NCBI GenBank assembly: GCA_041874725.1
Contig: CP097466.1
Coordinates: 6,200,001-6,264,000 of the forward strand
Source: Duganella sp. BuS-21
Lineage (GTDB): Bacteria > Pseudomonadota > Gammaproteobacteria > Burkholderiales > Burkholderiaceae_D
Length of the DNA: 64,000 bases
Direction of reading: 5' to 3'
A program made the position numbers and the translations under genes. The first letter of the stretch is position 1. Each line of letters starts with the position of its first letter. The notes beneath the pieces are model-generated. The model was not told the origin of the DNA. It saw nothing but the letters and a program-made list of their open reading frames with translations, and made no database searches. Shown piece after piece: positions 37,397 through 46,524 of this stretch.

Positions 37397-38293
37397 ATGA
37401 CCAAACCCCTGCGTTCCCTGTCAGGCTTGCTGGACTTCGATTGCGCGGCGCGCTGGGGCAGTTTCAAGCTGGCCGCGCAGGAGCTGCACAAGACGCCGGC
37501 GGCCATCAGCCTGCAGGTCAAGCAGCTGGAGGAGGCGCTGGGATTCGAATTGTTCGTGCGCCATCCGCGCCACATCTCGCTCACCGAAAAAGGCCAGGAA
37601 CTGGCCGCCACCTTGCGCAGCACGCTGACCGAACTCCATACCAAGGTCGCGGCCTTGCAAACCGGCGACGAAGAAAAAATCCTGCGCATCTCGACCACGC
37701 ATTCTTTAGCGATCAAGTGGCTGGTGCCGCGCATCGCCCGCTTCACCAAGCTGTATCCCGAACTTGATATCCGCATCGACTCCAGCGACCAGCTGGTGAA
37801 CATGGACGATGGCGGCACCGACATCGCTCTGCGCACCTATGACGTTGATCCCGGCGATCCCAATCTGCTGTTCGTGGATAGGCTGGTGGCGGTGTACAGC
37901 CCGTCCCTGCTGGCGCCCGGCGAAACGGAGATCACCCTGGCCGACCTACACCGCTATCCGCTGCTGCACGAATTCACCACCGACACCTGGATCGCGCTGC
38001 TGCGCCAGAACAATGCATTGAAGGGCAATTACAACTTCTCGCGCGCCTACACCAATTTTGCGGTGATGGTGCAGTCGGCGATCGCGGGGCAAGGCATCGC
38101 ACTCGTCTCGCATGCCATCGCCAGCGCGGACCTGCAAAGCGGCGTGCTGAAAATGGTTTGCTGCGAAAGCGCGCCATACCAACGCGGCTACCGCATCATC
38201 ATCAGTCGCGGTAAGCAGGGCATGCAGAAGATCGCGCACTTCTGCGACTGGCTGCGAACCGAAGTGGCCGAGATGCAGAAAGGCCTGCCATGA
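37397..38293 (+). CDS. LysR-family regulator, GcvA-like
   Basis: A 298-residue LTTR. Its helix-turn-helix region reads LLDFDCAARWGSFKLAAQELHKTPAAISLQVKQLEEALG, and the effector domain includes DGGTDIALRTY, typical of the GcvA/AmpR branch. The start MTKPLRSLSGL is preferred over an ATG-like codon at 37376 because it fits GcvA homologues. Its stop overlaps the start of the next gene (ATGA), so regulator and binding-protein-like gene are coupled. Confidence 0.9.
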   Translation: MTKPLRSLSGLLDFDCAARWGSFKLAAQELHKTPAAISLQVKQLEEALGFELFVRHPRHISLTEKGQELAATLRSTLTELHTKVAALQTGDEEKILRISTTHSLAIKWLVPRIARFTKLYPELDIRIDSSDQLVNMDDGGTDIALRTYDVDPGDPNLLFVDRLVAVYSPSLLAPGETEITLADLHRYPLLHEFTTDTWIALLRQNNALKGNYNFSRAYTNFAVMVQSAIAGQGIALVSHAIASADLQSGVLKMVCCESAPYQRGYRIIISRGKQGMQKIAHFCDWLRTEVAEMQKGLP

Positions 38294-38994
38294 AGCGCGC
38301 GGCATGCATGGCCGCGCTGTTGCTGATCGTCGCCGCGCAAGCGGCGGAAAAAGCGCCGCTGCGCTACGTTCAGAAAGTCGATGGCATGCTGAGCGCCACG
38401 CCGCAAATGCCGATACAATTTCAAAATGAGTTGGGCGAGGCGCTGGCGCGCCAGCTGGGGCGCAAGGTGGAATATATCCAGCTGCCGCGCACCCGCGTGA
38501 TGGGCGCGCTGGAAAGCGGCGAGGGTGACATCCAGTGCAGCACGCTGCCCGAATGGCTACCCGGGGACGTGGATTGGACCCGCGCCTTCATCCCCGTCAG
38601 CGAAGTCGTGGCATCATCGCCGCGCGTGAAGGCGCCGGCCACGCTGGCCGAACTGCGCGGGCAGCGCTTCGGCACGGTGCTAGGATTCCGTTATCCGGAA
38701 GTGGAGCGCGTATTGGGGCAGGATTACACCCGCGACGACGCGCCGTCGACCGCGCTGTCGATCCGTAAATGGAAGGCGGGACGCTTCGACTATCTGATCA
38801 CGCCGCGCGCCATGATCGAGCGCGAGATCGCACTGGGCACACTACCGCGCGGCACCCACATCATGACCATCTATGAAGTGAAGACCAAGTGCGCGGTGTC
38901 CCGCAAGAGCGCGATCAGCGTCGCCGAATTCAACAGCGCCATCGAGGCGTTGGAGAAATCTGGCGAGCTGGCTAAACTATTAAAACAGCGCTAA
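38290..38994 (+). CDS. Periplasmic solute-binding protein family 3 member
   Basis: A 234-residue protein with a short signal peptide (MKRAACMAALLLIVAAQAA) and a two-lobe SBP_bac_3 fold (AGRFDYLITPRAMIERE and LRGQRFGTVLGFRYPEVERVLG are typical). No ABC permease or ATPase gene is adjacent; such orphan proteins are common in Oxalobacteraceae and may bind amino acids or have sensory roles. It starts within the LysR stop codon. Confidence 0.82.
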   Translation: MKRAACMAALLLIVAAQAAEKAPLRYVQKVDGMLSATPQMPIQFQNELGEALARQLGRKVEYIQLPRTRVMGALESGEGDIQCSTLPEWLPGDVDWTRAFIPVSEVVASSPRVKAPATLAELRGQRFGTVLGFRYPEVERVLGQDYTRDDAPSTALSIRKWKAGRFDYLITPRAMIEREIALGTLPRGTHIMTIYEVKTKCAVSRKSAISVAEFNSAIEALEKSGELAKLLKQR

Positions 38995-38996
38995 CG

Positions 38997-41219
38997 CTAC
39001 TGCGTCAGCTTGAGTGAGCTTTCAAGGCGGATGTCGTCCGATGCGCTGCCCACCATCAGCTTGAAGTCGCCCGCCTCCGCGCCCCACTTCAACTGGCTGT
39101 TGAAGAAGGACAGCGTGTCACGGTCGATGGTGAAACTGACGCGCTGCGTTTCGCCCGGCTTCAGGTTCACTTTCTGGAAGCCCTTCAGCTCCTTCAGCGG
39201 CCGCACCACCGAGGACACCATATCGCGCAGGTAGAGCTGTACGATCTCCGTGCCGGCAATCTTGCCGCTGTTGGTCAGGTCGAACGACAGCGTCACTTTT
39301 TGCGCACCGGCGAGGGCCGCGCTGCTCAAGGCCAGGCGCGAGTACTTGAAGTCCGTGTAGCTCAAGCCATGACCGAAGGCGTAACGCGGCGTGTTGACGG
39401 AATCGATGTAGGCCGACTTGTAGACCACATCCTTTTCGTTCGTCACCGGACGGCCGGTGTTGTAGCCGGCGTAGGACAGCGGGATCTGGCCGACGTTGCG
39501 CGGGAAGGTGATCGGCAGCTTGCCCGACGGGTTGTAATCGCCGAATAACACATTGGCGACCGCGTTGCCGCCTTCGCTGCCGGGGAACCAGGCGTAGACG
39601 ATGGCGTCGGCCTTATCGGCGATGGTGTTGAACACCAGCGGACGGCCGGCCAGCATCACCACCACCACCGGCTTGCCGGTCGCTTTCAGCGCAGTGAACA
39701 GCGCCTCCTGCTGGCCCGGCAGGGTAATGTCGGTGCGCGACTTGGCTTCGCCGCTCATGTCCCAGGTTTCGCCCACCGCCAGCACGATGACGTCCGCGCG
39801 CGAGGCCGTGGCGACGGCGTCGGCAAAGCCTTCGCTGCCGGCGCAACCGGGCTTGCAGGCCTGTGCATAACTGATCTCCGCCTTGCCGGCGTGGCTGCGG
39901 ATGCCTTCGACAATGCTGACCACTTTGGCGCGCTCGCCCTGCACCACCCAGCCGCCTTCCAGGTCGCGCTGGGAATCGGCCAGCGGCCCGATCACCGCAA
40001 TGCGCCTGGACTCGCGCGACAGCGGCAGCAGCTTGCCTTCGTTCTTCAACAGCACGATGGACTTCTGCGCCACATCCAGCGCGGCGGCGCGGTGCGACGG
40101 ATCGGACAGCACCGCCTTCTCGCGCGCGGCGTCGGAATAGCGGTACGGATCGTCGAACAGGCCAAGCTCAAATTTCTTGTAGAGGATACGGCGCACGGCG
40201 TCGTCCAACGTCGCCATCTTCACCTTGCCGGCCTTGACGGCCGCTTCAAGGTGCTGGCTGTAGGCGTAGCCTTCCATGTCCATATCGCTGCCGGCGTTGA
40301 TGGCCTTGACGGCGGCATCGGCCAGATCGGCTGCATACCCATGCGGCACCATCTCGCGCACCGAGCCCCAGTCGCTGACGATGAAGCCCTTGTACTTCCA
40401 GGCGCCCTTCAGGATGTCGCGCTGCAGGAAGGTGCTGCCGGTGGCCGGCACGCCGTTCAGCGTATTGAAAGAGTTCATGAAGGTGGCGGCGCCGGCATCG
40501 GCAGCGGCCTTGAACGGCGGCAGATACACCTCGTACAACTGCTGCTCGCTCATGTCGACGGCATTGTAGTCACGCCCGGCGATCGCCGCGCCGTAGGCCG
40601 CGAAGTGTTTGGCGGTGGCCATCACCGAATCGGTGGCGCCCAGCTTCTTGCCCTGGAAGCCGTGTACGCGCGCGGCGGCGATCTTGGAGCCGAGGTAGGT
40701 GTCCTCGCCTGCGCCTTCCATCACGCGGCCCCAGCGCGGATCGCGCGCCACGTCCACCATCGGCGCGAAGGTCCAGTGGATGCCGGCGGCGGCGGCTTCC
40801 TTGGCGGCGATATGCGCCGACAGCTCGATCGCGTCCATGTCCCACGAGGCGGCCTCGCCCAACGGCACCGGGAACACGGTCTTGTGGCCGTGAATGACAT
40901 CAAGGCTGAACAGCAGCGGTATCTTCAGGCGCGCCTGCAAGGCCAGCGCCTGGATCTCGCGCGTGTCGGCCACGCCGACTACGTTCAGCATGGAGCCTAC
41001 CTTGCCGGCGCGGATGTCGGCCAGCTTGTCGGCGTACTCGCTGCTGGTCGGGCCGGTGAATTGGCGGCCGGAGAGCTGGTGCAACTGGCCGACCTTCTCG
41101 GCCACCGTCATCTGCTTCATCAAGTCGGTGACCTTGCGGTCGATTTGCGCATCCTGGGCGTGGGCGGAGAGTGCCAGAACGGCAGCGCTGACCGCAGAGG
41201 TGATATGTAGTGTCTTCAT
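38997..41219 (-). CDS. Glycoside hydrolase family 3 beta-glucosidase
   Basis: A 740-residue secreted enzyme. A signal peptide (MKTLHITSAVSAAVLALSAHAQ) precedes the GH3 N-terminal barrel, with KHFAAYG and the nucleophile Asp283 in GFIVSDWGS. The alpha/beta sandwich (IVLLKNEGKLLPL) and C-terminal fibronectin-like domain follow. The ATG at 41219 overlaps the TGA of the GH2 gene and begins exactly at the signal peptide; the frame is open farther upstream but there lies inside GH2. It should remove beta-linked glucose or xylose from oligosaccharides in the periplasm. Last gene of the LacI-controlled minus-strand operon. Confidence 0.93.
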   Translation of the reverse strand: MKTLHITSAVSAAVLALSAHAQDAQIDRKVTDLMKQMTVAEKVGQLHQLSGRQFTGPTSSEYADKLADIRAGKVGSMLNVVGVADTREIQALALQARLKIPLLFSLDVIHGHKTVFPVPLGEAASWDMDAIELSAHIAAKEAAAAGIHWTFAPMVDVARDPRWGRVMEGAGEDTYLGSKIAAARVHGFQGKKLGATDSVMATAKHFAAYGAAIAGRDYNAVDMSEQQLYEVYLPPFKAAADAGAATFMNSFNTLNGVPATGSTFLQRDILKGAWKYKGFIVSDWGSVREMVPHGYAADLADAAVKAINAGSDMDMEGYAYSQHLEAAVKAGKVKMATLDDAVRRILYKKFELGLFDDPYRYSDAAREKAVLSDPSHRAAALDVAQKSIVLLKNEGKLLPLSRESRRIAVIGPLADSQRDLEGGWVVQGERAKVVSIVEGIRSHAGKAEISYAQACKPGCAGSEGFADAVATASRADVIVLAVGETWDMSGEAKSRTDITLPGQQEALFTALKATGKPVVVVMLAGRPLVFNTIADKADAIVYAWFPGSEGGNAVANVLFGDYNPSGKLPITFPRNVGQIPLSYAGYNTGRPVTNEKDVVYKSAYIDSVNTPRYAFGHGLSYTDFKYSRLALSSAALAGAQKVTLSFDLTNSGKIAGTEIVQLYLRDMVSSVVRPLKELKGFQKVNLKPGETQRVSFTIDRDTLSFFNSQLKWGAEAGDFKLMVGSASDDIRLESSLKLTQ

Positions 41220-43126
41220 TTGTACTGTTGTTGTTTCTGGTCGTAGTAGGACTTCAGCGTGTAGAAGGCGAGCTTCTTCTTGCCGGTCTCGGAGATGACG
41301 CCCTTGCGGTTCCAGTAATCCTGATACTCGGGATGCGGACGGCGCGGCGAACGGAAATCGGTCAGAATCCATGGCGTGATGCCGCGCAGGCCGGGAATCG
41401 CATCAAGCAGCTTGAAGGTGTTCTTGTATAGCTGGTCCTGATACTCTTCGCTCCACTTGGTGTCGGTGTCGGCGTGGTAGCCGCCCAGCGCGTCGGCGCC
41501 GAACTCGGTCACCAGCACCGGCTTGTTGTAGTCGACCTTGAAGGAGAACTTCAGCATCTCCTTGTTGTTGGACCAATACCAACCGGCGTATTGATTGAAG
41601 CTGGCCAGGTCGATCTTGTCGGCCAGCGGATCTTCGACCGTCACCACATCGCCGTTGCGGTGCACTTCCAGCGCCGCGCCCACCAGGCGGGTGCGGTCCA
41701 GAGAACGTACGGTGTCGGCCAGCTTGCCCATGAACTCAGTGCGAATCGGGCTCACCGGCGTCTCGTTACCGATGGACCAGATCACCACGCTGGCGCGGTT
41801 CTTGTCGCGCACCACCAGGTCGGTCAGCTGCTGCTTGGCGTTGGCGTAGACTTCCGGCTTCTCCCACGAAATAGTCCAATACACCGGCACCTCGGCCCAT
41901 ACCAGCAGGCCCATTTCGTCGGCCAGCTTGATCATCTCTTCGCTGTGCGGGTAGTGCGCCAGGCGGACGTAATTGCAGTTCATGTCCTTGGCCCATTGCA
42001 GCATCATGCGCATGTCGCCTTCGCCGCGCAGGCGGCCCGGGATCAGCGGATTCTCATCATGGATCGAAATGCCGCGCATGAAGATGGATTTGCCGTTCAA
42101 CAGAATATCGTGGCCGCGCGTTTCGATGGTGCGCAGGCCGATGCGGTCGTTCAGCGTGTCGGTGGCACCGGCGATGTTCACGCTGTACAGCTTCGGATCT
42201 TCCGGCGACCAGTAGCGCACCTTATTCTTCGGCAGCGCGATGCTGACGGCGGCGCGGCCATTGGCATCGGTGCGCACCACGGTTTTCACGCCCAGCTCCG
42301 CGATGGAGACGGTGACGTCCTGCGCGCCATTGGTGCCCTTGGCGCCGGCCAGCTGTACGAAGCCTTCGATGCGGTTGCGGTCACCCTTGGCCAGCTGGAT
42401 CTGATAGTCCTCGATGTAGGTGTTCGGCGTTTCGGCCAGCAGCACGTCGCGCGTGATGCCGCCGTAGTTCCACCAGTCGGTATTCACGGTCGGGATGTCG
42501 TCCTGGTGGCGCGTATTGTCGGCCTTGACCACCACGGTGTTCTCGCCTTTCAGCAGGCGGCCCGTCACCTCGAACTGGAACGGCGTGAAGCCGCCCTTGT
42601 GGCTGCCCAGCTTCTTGCCGTTCAGGTAGACATGGGACTCGTAGTTCACGGCGCCGAAGTAGAGGAAGTAGCGCTTGCCGTCTTTGGGTGTGGCGTTGAA
42701 CTTCTGGCGCATCCACAGCGTGCCTTCGTAGAACGCCAGCTTGGCGTCTTGCGAATTCCAGTCACCTGGAATGGCCAGCGTCGGCGAGCTGTCGAAGTTG
42801 TATTCGACGGCGTCGTCCTTGTCTTTCGGCTTGCGGTCGTCATAGAAGCCGCCGGCGCCGGTGGGCGACTGGTCGAACGGCTGGCGGCGATAGTTGTAGA
42901 AGCCGGTCTCGTAAGGGTCGATGATATAGTGCCAGCGGCCGTTCAGCGACAGGTGCTGGCGGCCATAGATGTTTTGCAGCGTAGGCGGCTGCTTGGCCAG
43001 TTCGGCGCGCGCGCCGGCGCCCTTGTTTGCCTGCGCCTGTCCCGGCGCCTGGTCATCCTGCGCACCTGCCGCGAAGCTCGCGGTCAGGCAGCTTGCCAAC
43101 AGCAGCAGCTTCCACATTTGTCGCAT
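41216..43126 (-). CDS. Glycoside hydrolase family 2, beta-glucuronidase-like
   Basis: A 636-residue secreted protein with a signal peptide ending GAQ. The GH2 sugar-binding domain (SLNGRWHYIIDPYETG, then WMRQKFNATPKDGKRYFLYFGAV) is followed by an Ig-like domain and the catalytic barrel. The acid/base is Glu455 in WSIGNE and the nucleophile Glu541 in LVTEFGA. The YETG/NYR pattern and the uronate-dehydrogenase neighbour favour a beta-glucuronidase, but galactosidase activity cannot be excluded. AGGAG precedes ATG. It overlaps the GH3 start. Confidence 0.9.
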   Translation of the reverse strand: MRQMWKLLLLASCLTASFAAGAQDDQAPGQAQANKGAGARAELAKQPPTLQNIYGRQHLSLNGRWHYIIDPYETGFYNYRRQPFDQSPTGAGGFYDDRKPKDKDDAVEYNFDSSPTLAIPGDWNSQDAKLAFYEGTLWMRQKFNATPKDGKRYFLYFGAVNYESHVYLNGKKLGSHKGGFTPFQFEVTGRLLKGENTVVVKADNTRHQDDIPTVNTDWWNYGGITRDVLLAETPNTYIEDYQIQLAKGDRNRIEGFVQLAGAKGTNGAQDVTVSIAELGVKTVVRTDANGRAAVSIALPKNKVRYWSPEDPKLYSVNIAGATDTLNDRIGLRTIETRGHDILLNGKSIFMRGISIHDENPLIPGRLRGEGDMRMMLQWAKDMNCNYVRLAHYPHSEEMIKLADEMGLLVWAEVPVYWTISWEKPEVYANAKQQLTDLVVRDKNRASVVIWSIGNETPVSPIRTEFMGKLADTVRSLDRTRLVGAALEVHRNGDVVTVEDPLADKIDLASFNQYAGWYWSNNKEMLKFSFKVDYNKPVLVTEFGADALGGYHADTDTKWSEEYQDQLYKNTFKLLDAIPGLRGITPWILTDFRSPRRPHPEYQDYWNRKGVISETGKKKLAFYTLKSYYDQKQQQYK

Positions 43127-43148
43127 TCCTGTCTCCTGAAATTATTAG

Positions 43149-43529
43149 TTAGGTCGTGAACTTGCCTTCGTAATCCGGTGGTGCGGCGTCGATGTGCAGT
43201 GTCAGGCGCAGCGGCAGCTGGTCCATCACCGGCGCCAGAAACTCCTTAGCCACCGCCAGCAGCGTATCGCCTATCGCCCGCACCAGTGCCGGACTGCGGC
43301 CCGGCGTGATGCGCATGTTCAGATAGACGAAAGCCCGTCCCTGCTCGCCGTCCGCCACCGCGTATTGCGCGGCTGGATAGGCCAGTACGCGCGTGCCGTA
43401 CAGGGGAAACACCAGCGCGCCGACATCATCCTGCAGGGTGACCAGCGTGTGAGACAGCACCTTGCACAAGGCGCCGATGTCGGCGTGCGCATCCAGGTTG
43501 GCGGTGTACTCGATTTTCAGATGCGGCAT
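43149..43529 (-). CDS. 5-carboxymethyl-2-hydroxymuconate isomerase-like tautomerase
   Basis: A 126-residue protein of the HpaF/CHMI branch of the tautomerase superfamily. It begins MPHLKIEYTANL with the catalytic Pro2 exposed after Met removal, and has RAFVYLNMRITPGRS in the second half. The classical role is in homoprotocatechuate degradation, but no other aromatic-pathway gene is nearby. It lies inside the glycan operon between the GH2 gene and the large secreted protein, so a keto-enol step on an unsaturated or oxidised uronate is conceivable (inference). Confidence 0.85.
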   Translation of the reverse strand: MPHLKIEYTANLDAHADIGALCKVLSHTLVTLQDDVGALVFPLYGTRVLAYPAAQYAVADGEQGRAFVYLNMRITPGRSPALVRAIGDTLLAVAKEFLAPVMDQLPLRLTLHIDAAPPDYEGKFTT

Positions 43530-43538
43530 GCGCTTCCT

Positions 43539-45377
43539 TTATTGGTATTTGATGATCCACTTGATCGTCAGCGGCTCTTTCATGGTCAGCTTGCCGGTGC
43601 TGCAGGTGACCAGGGTTTTCATCGGGCCGTAAGGCGCCATGAATTCCCGGTCGCCGTTGGTCGGCGCCGACTGGCATTGCTGCAGACCGCTGACACTGTA
43701 CTCCTTCACCGTGCCCTGCGCGAAGGTCGCCACATTACCCTTCATGGTAGCCTGATCCGAGAACGATGCGAATTCCAGTACGATCTTTTCCACTTCCTGC
43801 GCGCCCACCGGAGTATAGACATCGGTACGCGTCATCACGCCGTGTTCCAGCGTGTAGGTGGTGCGCAGCTTGATGCGCGCGTCCTTTTGCGGGCCTTTCT
43901 TGCCCAGCTTGTCCAGTTCGTCCTGGCGATAAGTAACGGTATAGCGCTTACCGTCCTTACCGGTCTTGATGTCCTTGATCCAGGCCGCGCCGATCAGCTG
44001 CGCGCCATCGGTCATGGTGAACTTGGGCAGCAGCTGCGCGTGCGCACCGCCGCTATCGGCCACGCCGGAGACGATGCCAGGCGCGAACGGCAGCGGGTAG
44101 TAAGGGCTGTTGTCATGCTGGCTGCCGCCGCCGTTGATCATGTTCAGGCTGACCACGTGCGGGCCGTCGCGGAAGATCGCCAGCGCGCGGTCGTACTCAC
44201 CCTGCGCAAACGTGGTGACGCTGAACGGCGGACGGTTTTTGTCCAGCCACGCCTGCAGGTCGGCCTTCGGCTGCACGTCCTTGAAGCCAGCCTTGTTCCA
44301 GGTATCGTTGGTGTAGATCAGCTGGTGCAGCAGCGAGAAGTTCTCGCCCAGGATGCGGTGCTTGCCGCGATAGGTATCGGTGCGGCGGCTCTTGCCCCAC
44401 ATGTCCAGCGACTGCATGGATGGGTCGTACCAGAAGTCCATGTAGCGCGCCGCCACGCGCGATGAATAGGTGTAGGCATACTGCTTCTCTTCCGTCGTCA
44501 GCACATTCAGGTAGGCCGACACGGACAGGATCTCCACCATCGCGGTTTCGCCGTAAGGCCCCAGGCTGCGACCGAAGCTGAAACCCTGGCCTTCGGTGTT
44601 GGCGACATTCAGCGCCACGTCGGCAGCCTTGCGCAGCAGGACTTTCAATTCCTCGGTGGGTTGCAGGCCGGTTTCCAGGAAGCGCTCGCAAATCTCCGCG
44701 ATCAGCAGGATGCTGTAACGATCGAAGCGCCCTTCGCCGTCGGTCTCGTCGGAGAAGCCGAACTTGCCCGAGTATTTATTGTAGTGGGTGAGCATCTTTT
44801 CGAGCAGGACCTTGCCCGCGCTGTCGTCTTCCCAACCCATCATCATACGCAGGCGCGCGATGCTGAAGGCCACGCCATAGTAATTAGTCGGCAAGTTGAT
44901 CAGATCCCACTGCGGCGTGACGAAGGTGCGCCAGTCCAGCTGCTTGCGCAGCTGCTCCAGCGTGGCCGGGCTGACGGCGCGTTCCAACAAGCCGGCTTCC
45001 TTTAGCTTGACCAGCGCGCCGATATAGTAATAGATGCCCCAGGTGTGGTTGTCCATGCCCACCGTCATATCGGCGATGTCGCGATAGTCCTTCAGCTTCT
45101 GCTCCAGCGCCGGATCGTCCTTGGCGGTATTGAGCAACACATGGCCCAGGCCCGCCGCCACTTTCCCCGGCAGGAATTTGTCGCCGCTCTTGAACGGCGA
45201 GGCGCCGTCCAGCACCATGCCCTCCCTTTCCGCCACCAGCTTCTTGAAGAAGAAGTCCAGCTGCTGGTAGGCGTTGTCTTGAACGATGCGGTTCATGGGG
45301 GCATTGGATGCCGCGTATGCCGGCGCGCAGGCCGTCATCACGACCAGCGCTGCGGAGGTCAGGGGAAGGAATTTCAT
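43539..45377 (-). CDS. Large secreted protein of the uronate locus, possible glycan lyase or hydrolase
   Basis: A 612-residue protein with a signal peptide (MKFLPLTSAALVVMTACAPAYA). The first 390 residues look like an alpha/alpha toroid (repeating helices, HTWGIYYYIGALVKLKEAG, FSIARLRMMMGW, FSFGRSLGPYGETAMVEILS). The rest is beta-rich (SLNMINGGGSQHDNSPYYPLPF onward). This two-domain layout is shared by several polysaccharide lyase and DUF2264-like families, but I cannot name the family. As first gene of the operon behind a LacI-type operator, it probably makes the first cut in the polymer. Confidence 0.65.
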   Translation of the reverse strand: MKFLPLTSAALVVMTACAPAYAASNAPMNRIVQDNAYQQLDFFFKKLVAEREGMVLDGASPFKSGDKFLPGKVAAGLGHVLLNTAKDDPALEQKLKDYRDIADMTVGMDNHTWGIYYYIGALVKLKEAGLLERAVSPATLEQLRKQLDWRTFVTPQWDLINLPTNYYGVAFSIARLRMMMGWEDDSAGKVLLEKMLTHYNKYSGKFGFSDETDGEGRFDRYSILLIAEICERFLETGLQPTEELKVLLRKAADVALNVANTEGQGFSFGRSLGPYGETAMVEILSVSAYLNVLTTEEKQYAYTYSSRVAARYMDFWYDPSMQSLDMWGKSRRTDTYRGKHRILGENFSLLHQLIYTNDTWNKAGFKDVQPKADLQAWLDKNRPPFSVTTFAQGEYDRALAIFRDGPHVVSLNMINGGGSQHDNSPYYPLPFAPGIVSGVADSGGAHAQLLPKFTMTDGAQLIGAAWIKDIKTGKDGKRYTVTYRQDELDKLGKKGPQKDARIKLRTTYTLEHGVMTRTDVYTPVGAQEVEKIVLEFASFSDQATMKGNVATFAQGTVKEYSVSGLQQCQSAPTNGDREFMAPYGPMKTLVTCSTGKLTMKEPLTIKWIIKYQ

Positions 45378-45394
45378 GGTGTCTCGATTATTGT

Positions 45395-45408
45395 GGAAAA
45401 CGTTTTAC
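45395..45408. promoter_or_regulatory. LacI-type operator upstream of the glycan operon
   Basis: GGAAAACGTTTTAC, with palindromic core AAAACGTTTT centred on CG, lies 17 bases before the start of the 612-residue protein gene, where repressor binding would block transcription. Confidence 0.75.
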
Positions 45409-45442
45409 AAATAGTAGGTGATTTTGCCGATTAGGTAAACAC

Positions 45443-46438
45443 TTATGGATTGCGGTTCAGGGTCGAATGACGCAGCACCAGGCGCGGCTCGATGATGGTG
45501 GACGGCGTGGCCGGCTTGCCGTCGATCTGCGCCAGCAGCTGCTCCATGGCCGCCGCGCCCATCCTCTCGCTTTGCAGGTCGACCGTGGTTAAAGGCGGCT
45601 GGGTGTAGCTGGCGAAATCGATGTTGTCGAAGCCGGCCACCGAGATATCCTCCGGCACACGGAAGCCCAGCGTCTGCGCCGCTTTCATGAAGCCCATCGC
45701 CATCAGATCGTTGTAGCAGATCAGGGCATCAGGATGGGATGCCCCCAGCATGATGGAGGAACTCATGCGCTCCCCTTCCAGCGCGGACGGCGCGCTGCCG
45801 TCGTACACGGTCAGCTGCAATCCGGCGGCCGCCATGCAGTGGCGGATGCCGGACAAGCGCTCCTCGTCACGGCGCGATTTGGAAAAGCCCAGGTAGGCGA
45901 TCCGCTGGTGGCTGAGCGTGACCAGATGCCGTGTCAGCATGGCTGCGCCCCGATGATCGTCGCCCGCCACACAGGGAATGTCGCGCTGCGCCAGGCGGCC
46001 GAGGAACACCAGCGGCTTGCCCAGTTCCAGCATCCAGTCCATCTCCGCCTCGGGGATGCGCGAGATCACGATCATGCCGTCCACGCGTCGGTTCAGCGCC
46101 TCCAGCAGCGGGCGCTCGCGGTGCGGATTTTCCTCGGTGTCGACCAGCAGCAGGTTGTAGCCATGCTCTTGTGCCACCCGGTTGGCGCCCTTCACCACGC
46201 TGCTGAAGTGCGGATTCGCCACATCCAGCACGGACAGGCCGATGCTCTGCGTGCGGCCGGTGATCATCGACTGCGCCAGCGGGTTGGAGCGGTAGCCCAG
46301 CTCCGCGATCACCCGCGTCACCGCCTGCTCCACGGCCGGTGAAAAGCGCTGCGCGCCGTTGACGAACTTGGACACCGTGGCGGTGGATACACCGGCGCCG
46401 GCAGCCACGTCGCGGATGGTCGGCACAGGCTTTTTCAT
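45443..46438 (-). CDS. LacI-family transcriptional regulator
   Basis: A 331-residue repressor. The N-terminal helix-turn-helix is TIRDVAAGAGVSTATVSKFVNG, with hinge helix SNPLAQSMITG, followed by the periplasmic-binding-protein-like effector domain. It sits between two related palindromes (45395-45408 and 46479-46490), in front of the glycan operon and of the divergent uronate dehydrogenase gene. It is thus the likely local regulator, with a uronate or oligosaccharide inducer (inference). Confidence 0.93.
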   Translation of the reverse strand: MKKPVPTIRDVAAGAGVSTATVSKFVNGAQRFSPAVEQAVTRVIAELGYRSNPLAQSMITGRTQSIGLSVLDVANPHFSSVVKGANRVAQEHGYNLLLVDTEENPHRERPLLEALNRRVDGMIVISRIPEAEMDWMLELGKPLVFLGRLAQRDIPCVAGDDHRGAAMLTRHLVTLSHQRIAYLGFSKSRRDEERLSGIRHCMAAAGLQLTVYDGSAPSALEGERMSSSIMLGASHPDALICYNDLMAMGFMKAAQTLGFRVPEDISVAGFDNIDFASYTQPPLTTVDLQSERMGAAAMEQLLAQIDGKPATPSTIIEPRLVLRHSTLNRNP

Positions 46439-46478
46439 GAATCGATTGACCTCGGGAAGAATTTAGTTATACTGGCGA

Positions 46479-46490
46479 TTAAACGTTTAA
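46479..46490. promoter_or_regulatory. LacI-type operator in the lacI-udh divergent spacer
   Basis: TTAAACGTTTAA is a perfect 12-base palindrome centred on CG and shares the AAACGTTT core with the site at 45395-45408. It can serve both divergent promoters. Confidence 0.75.
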
Positions 46491-46524
46491 CTACATTACC
46501 TTCACCATCCCATAAAAGCAAGCC

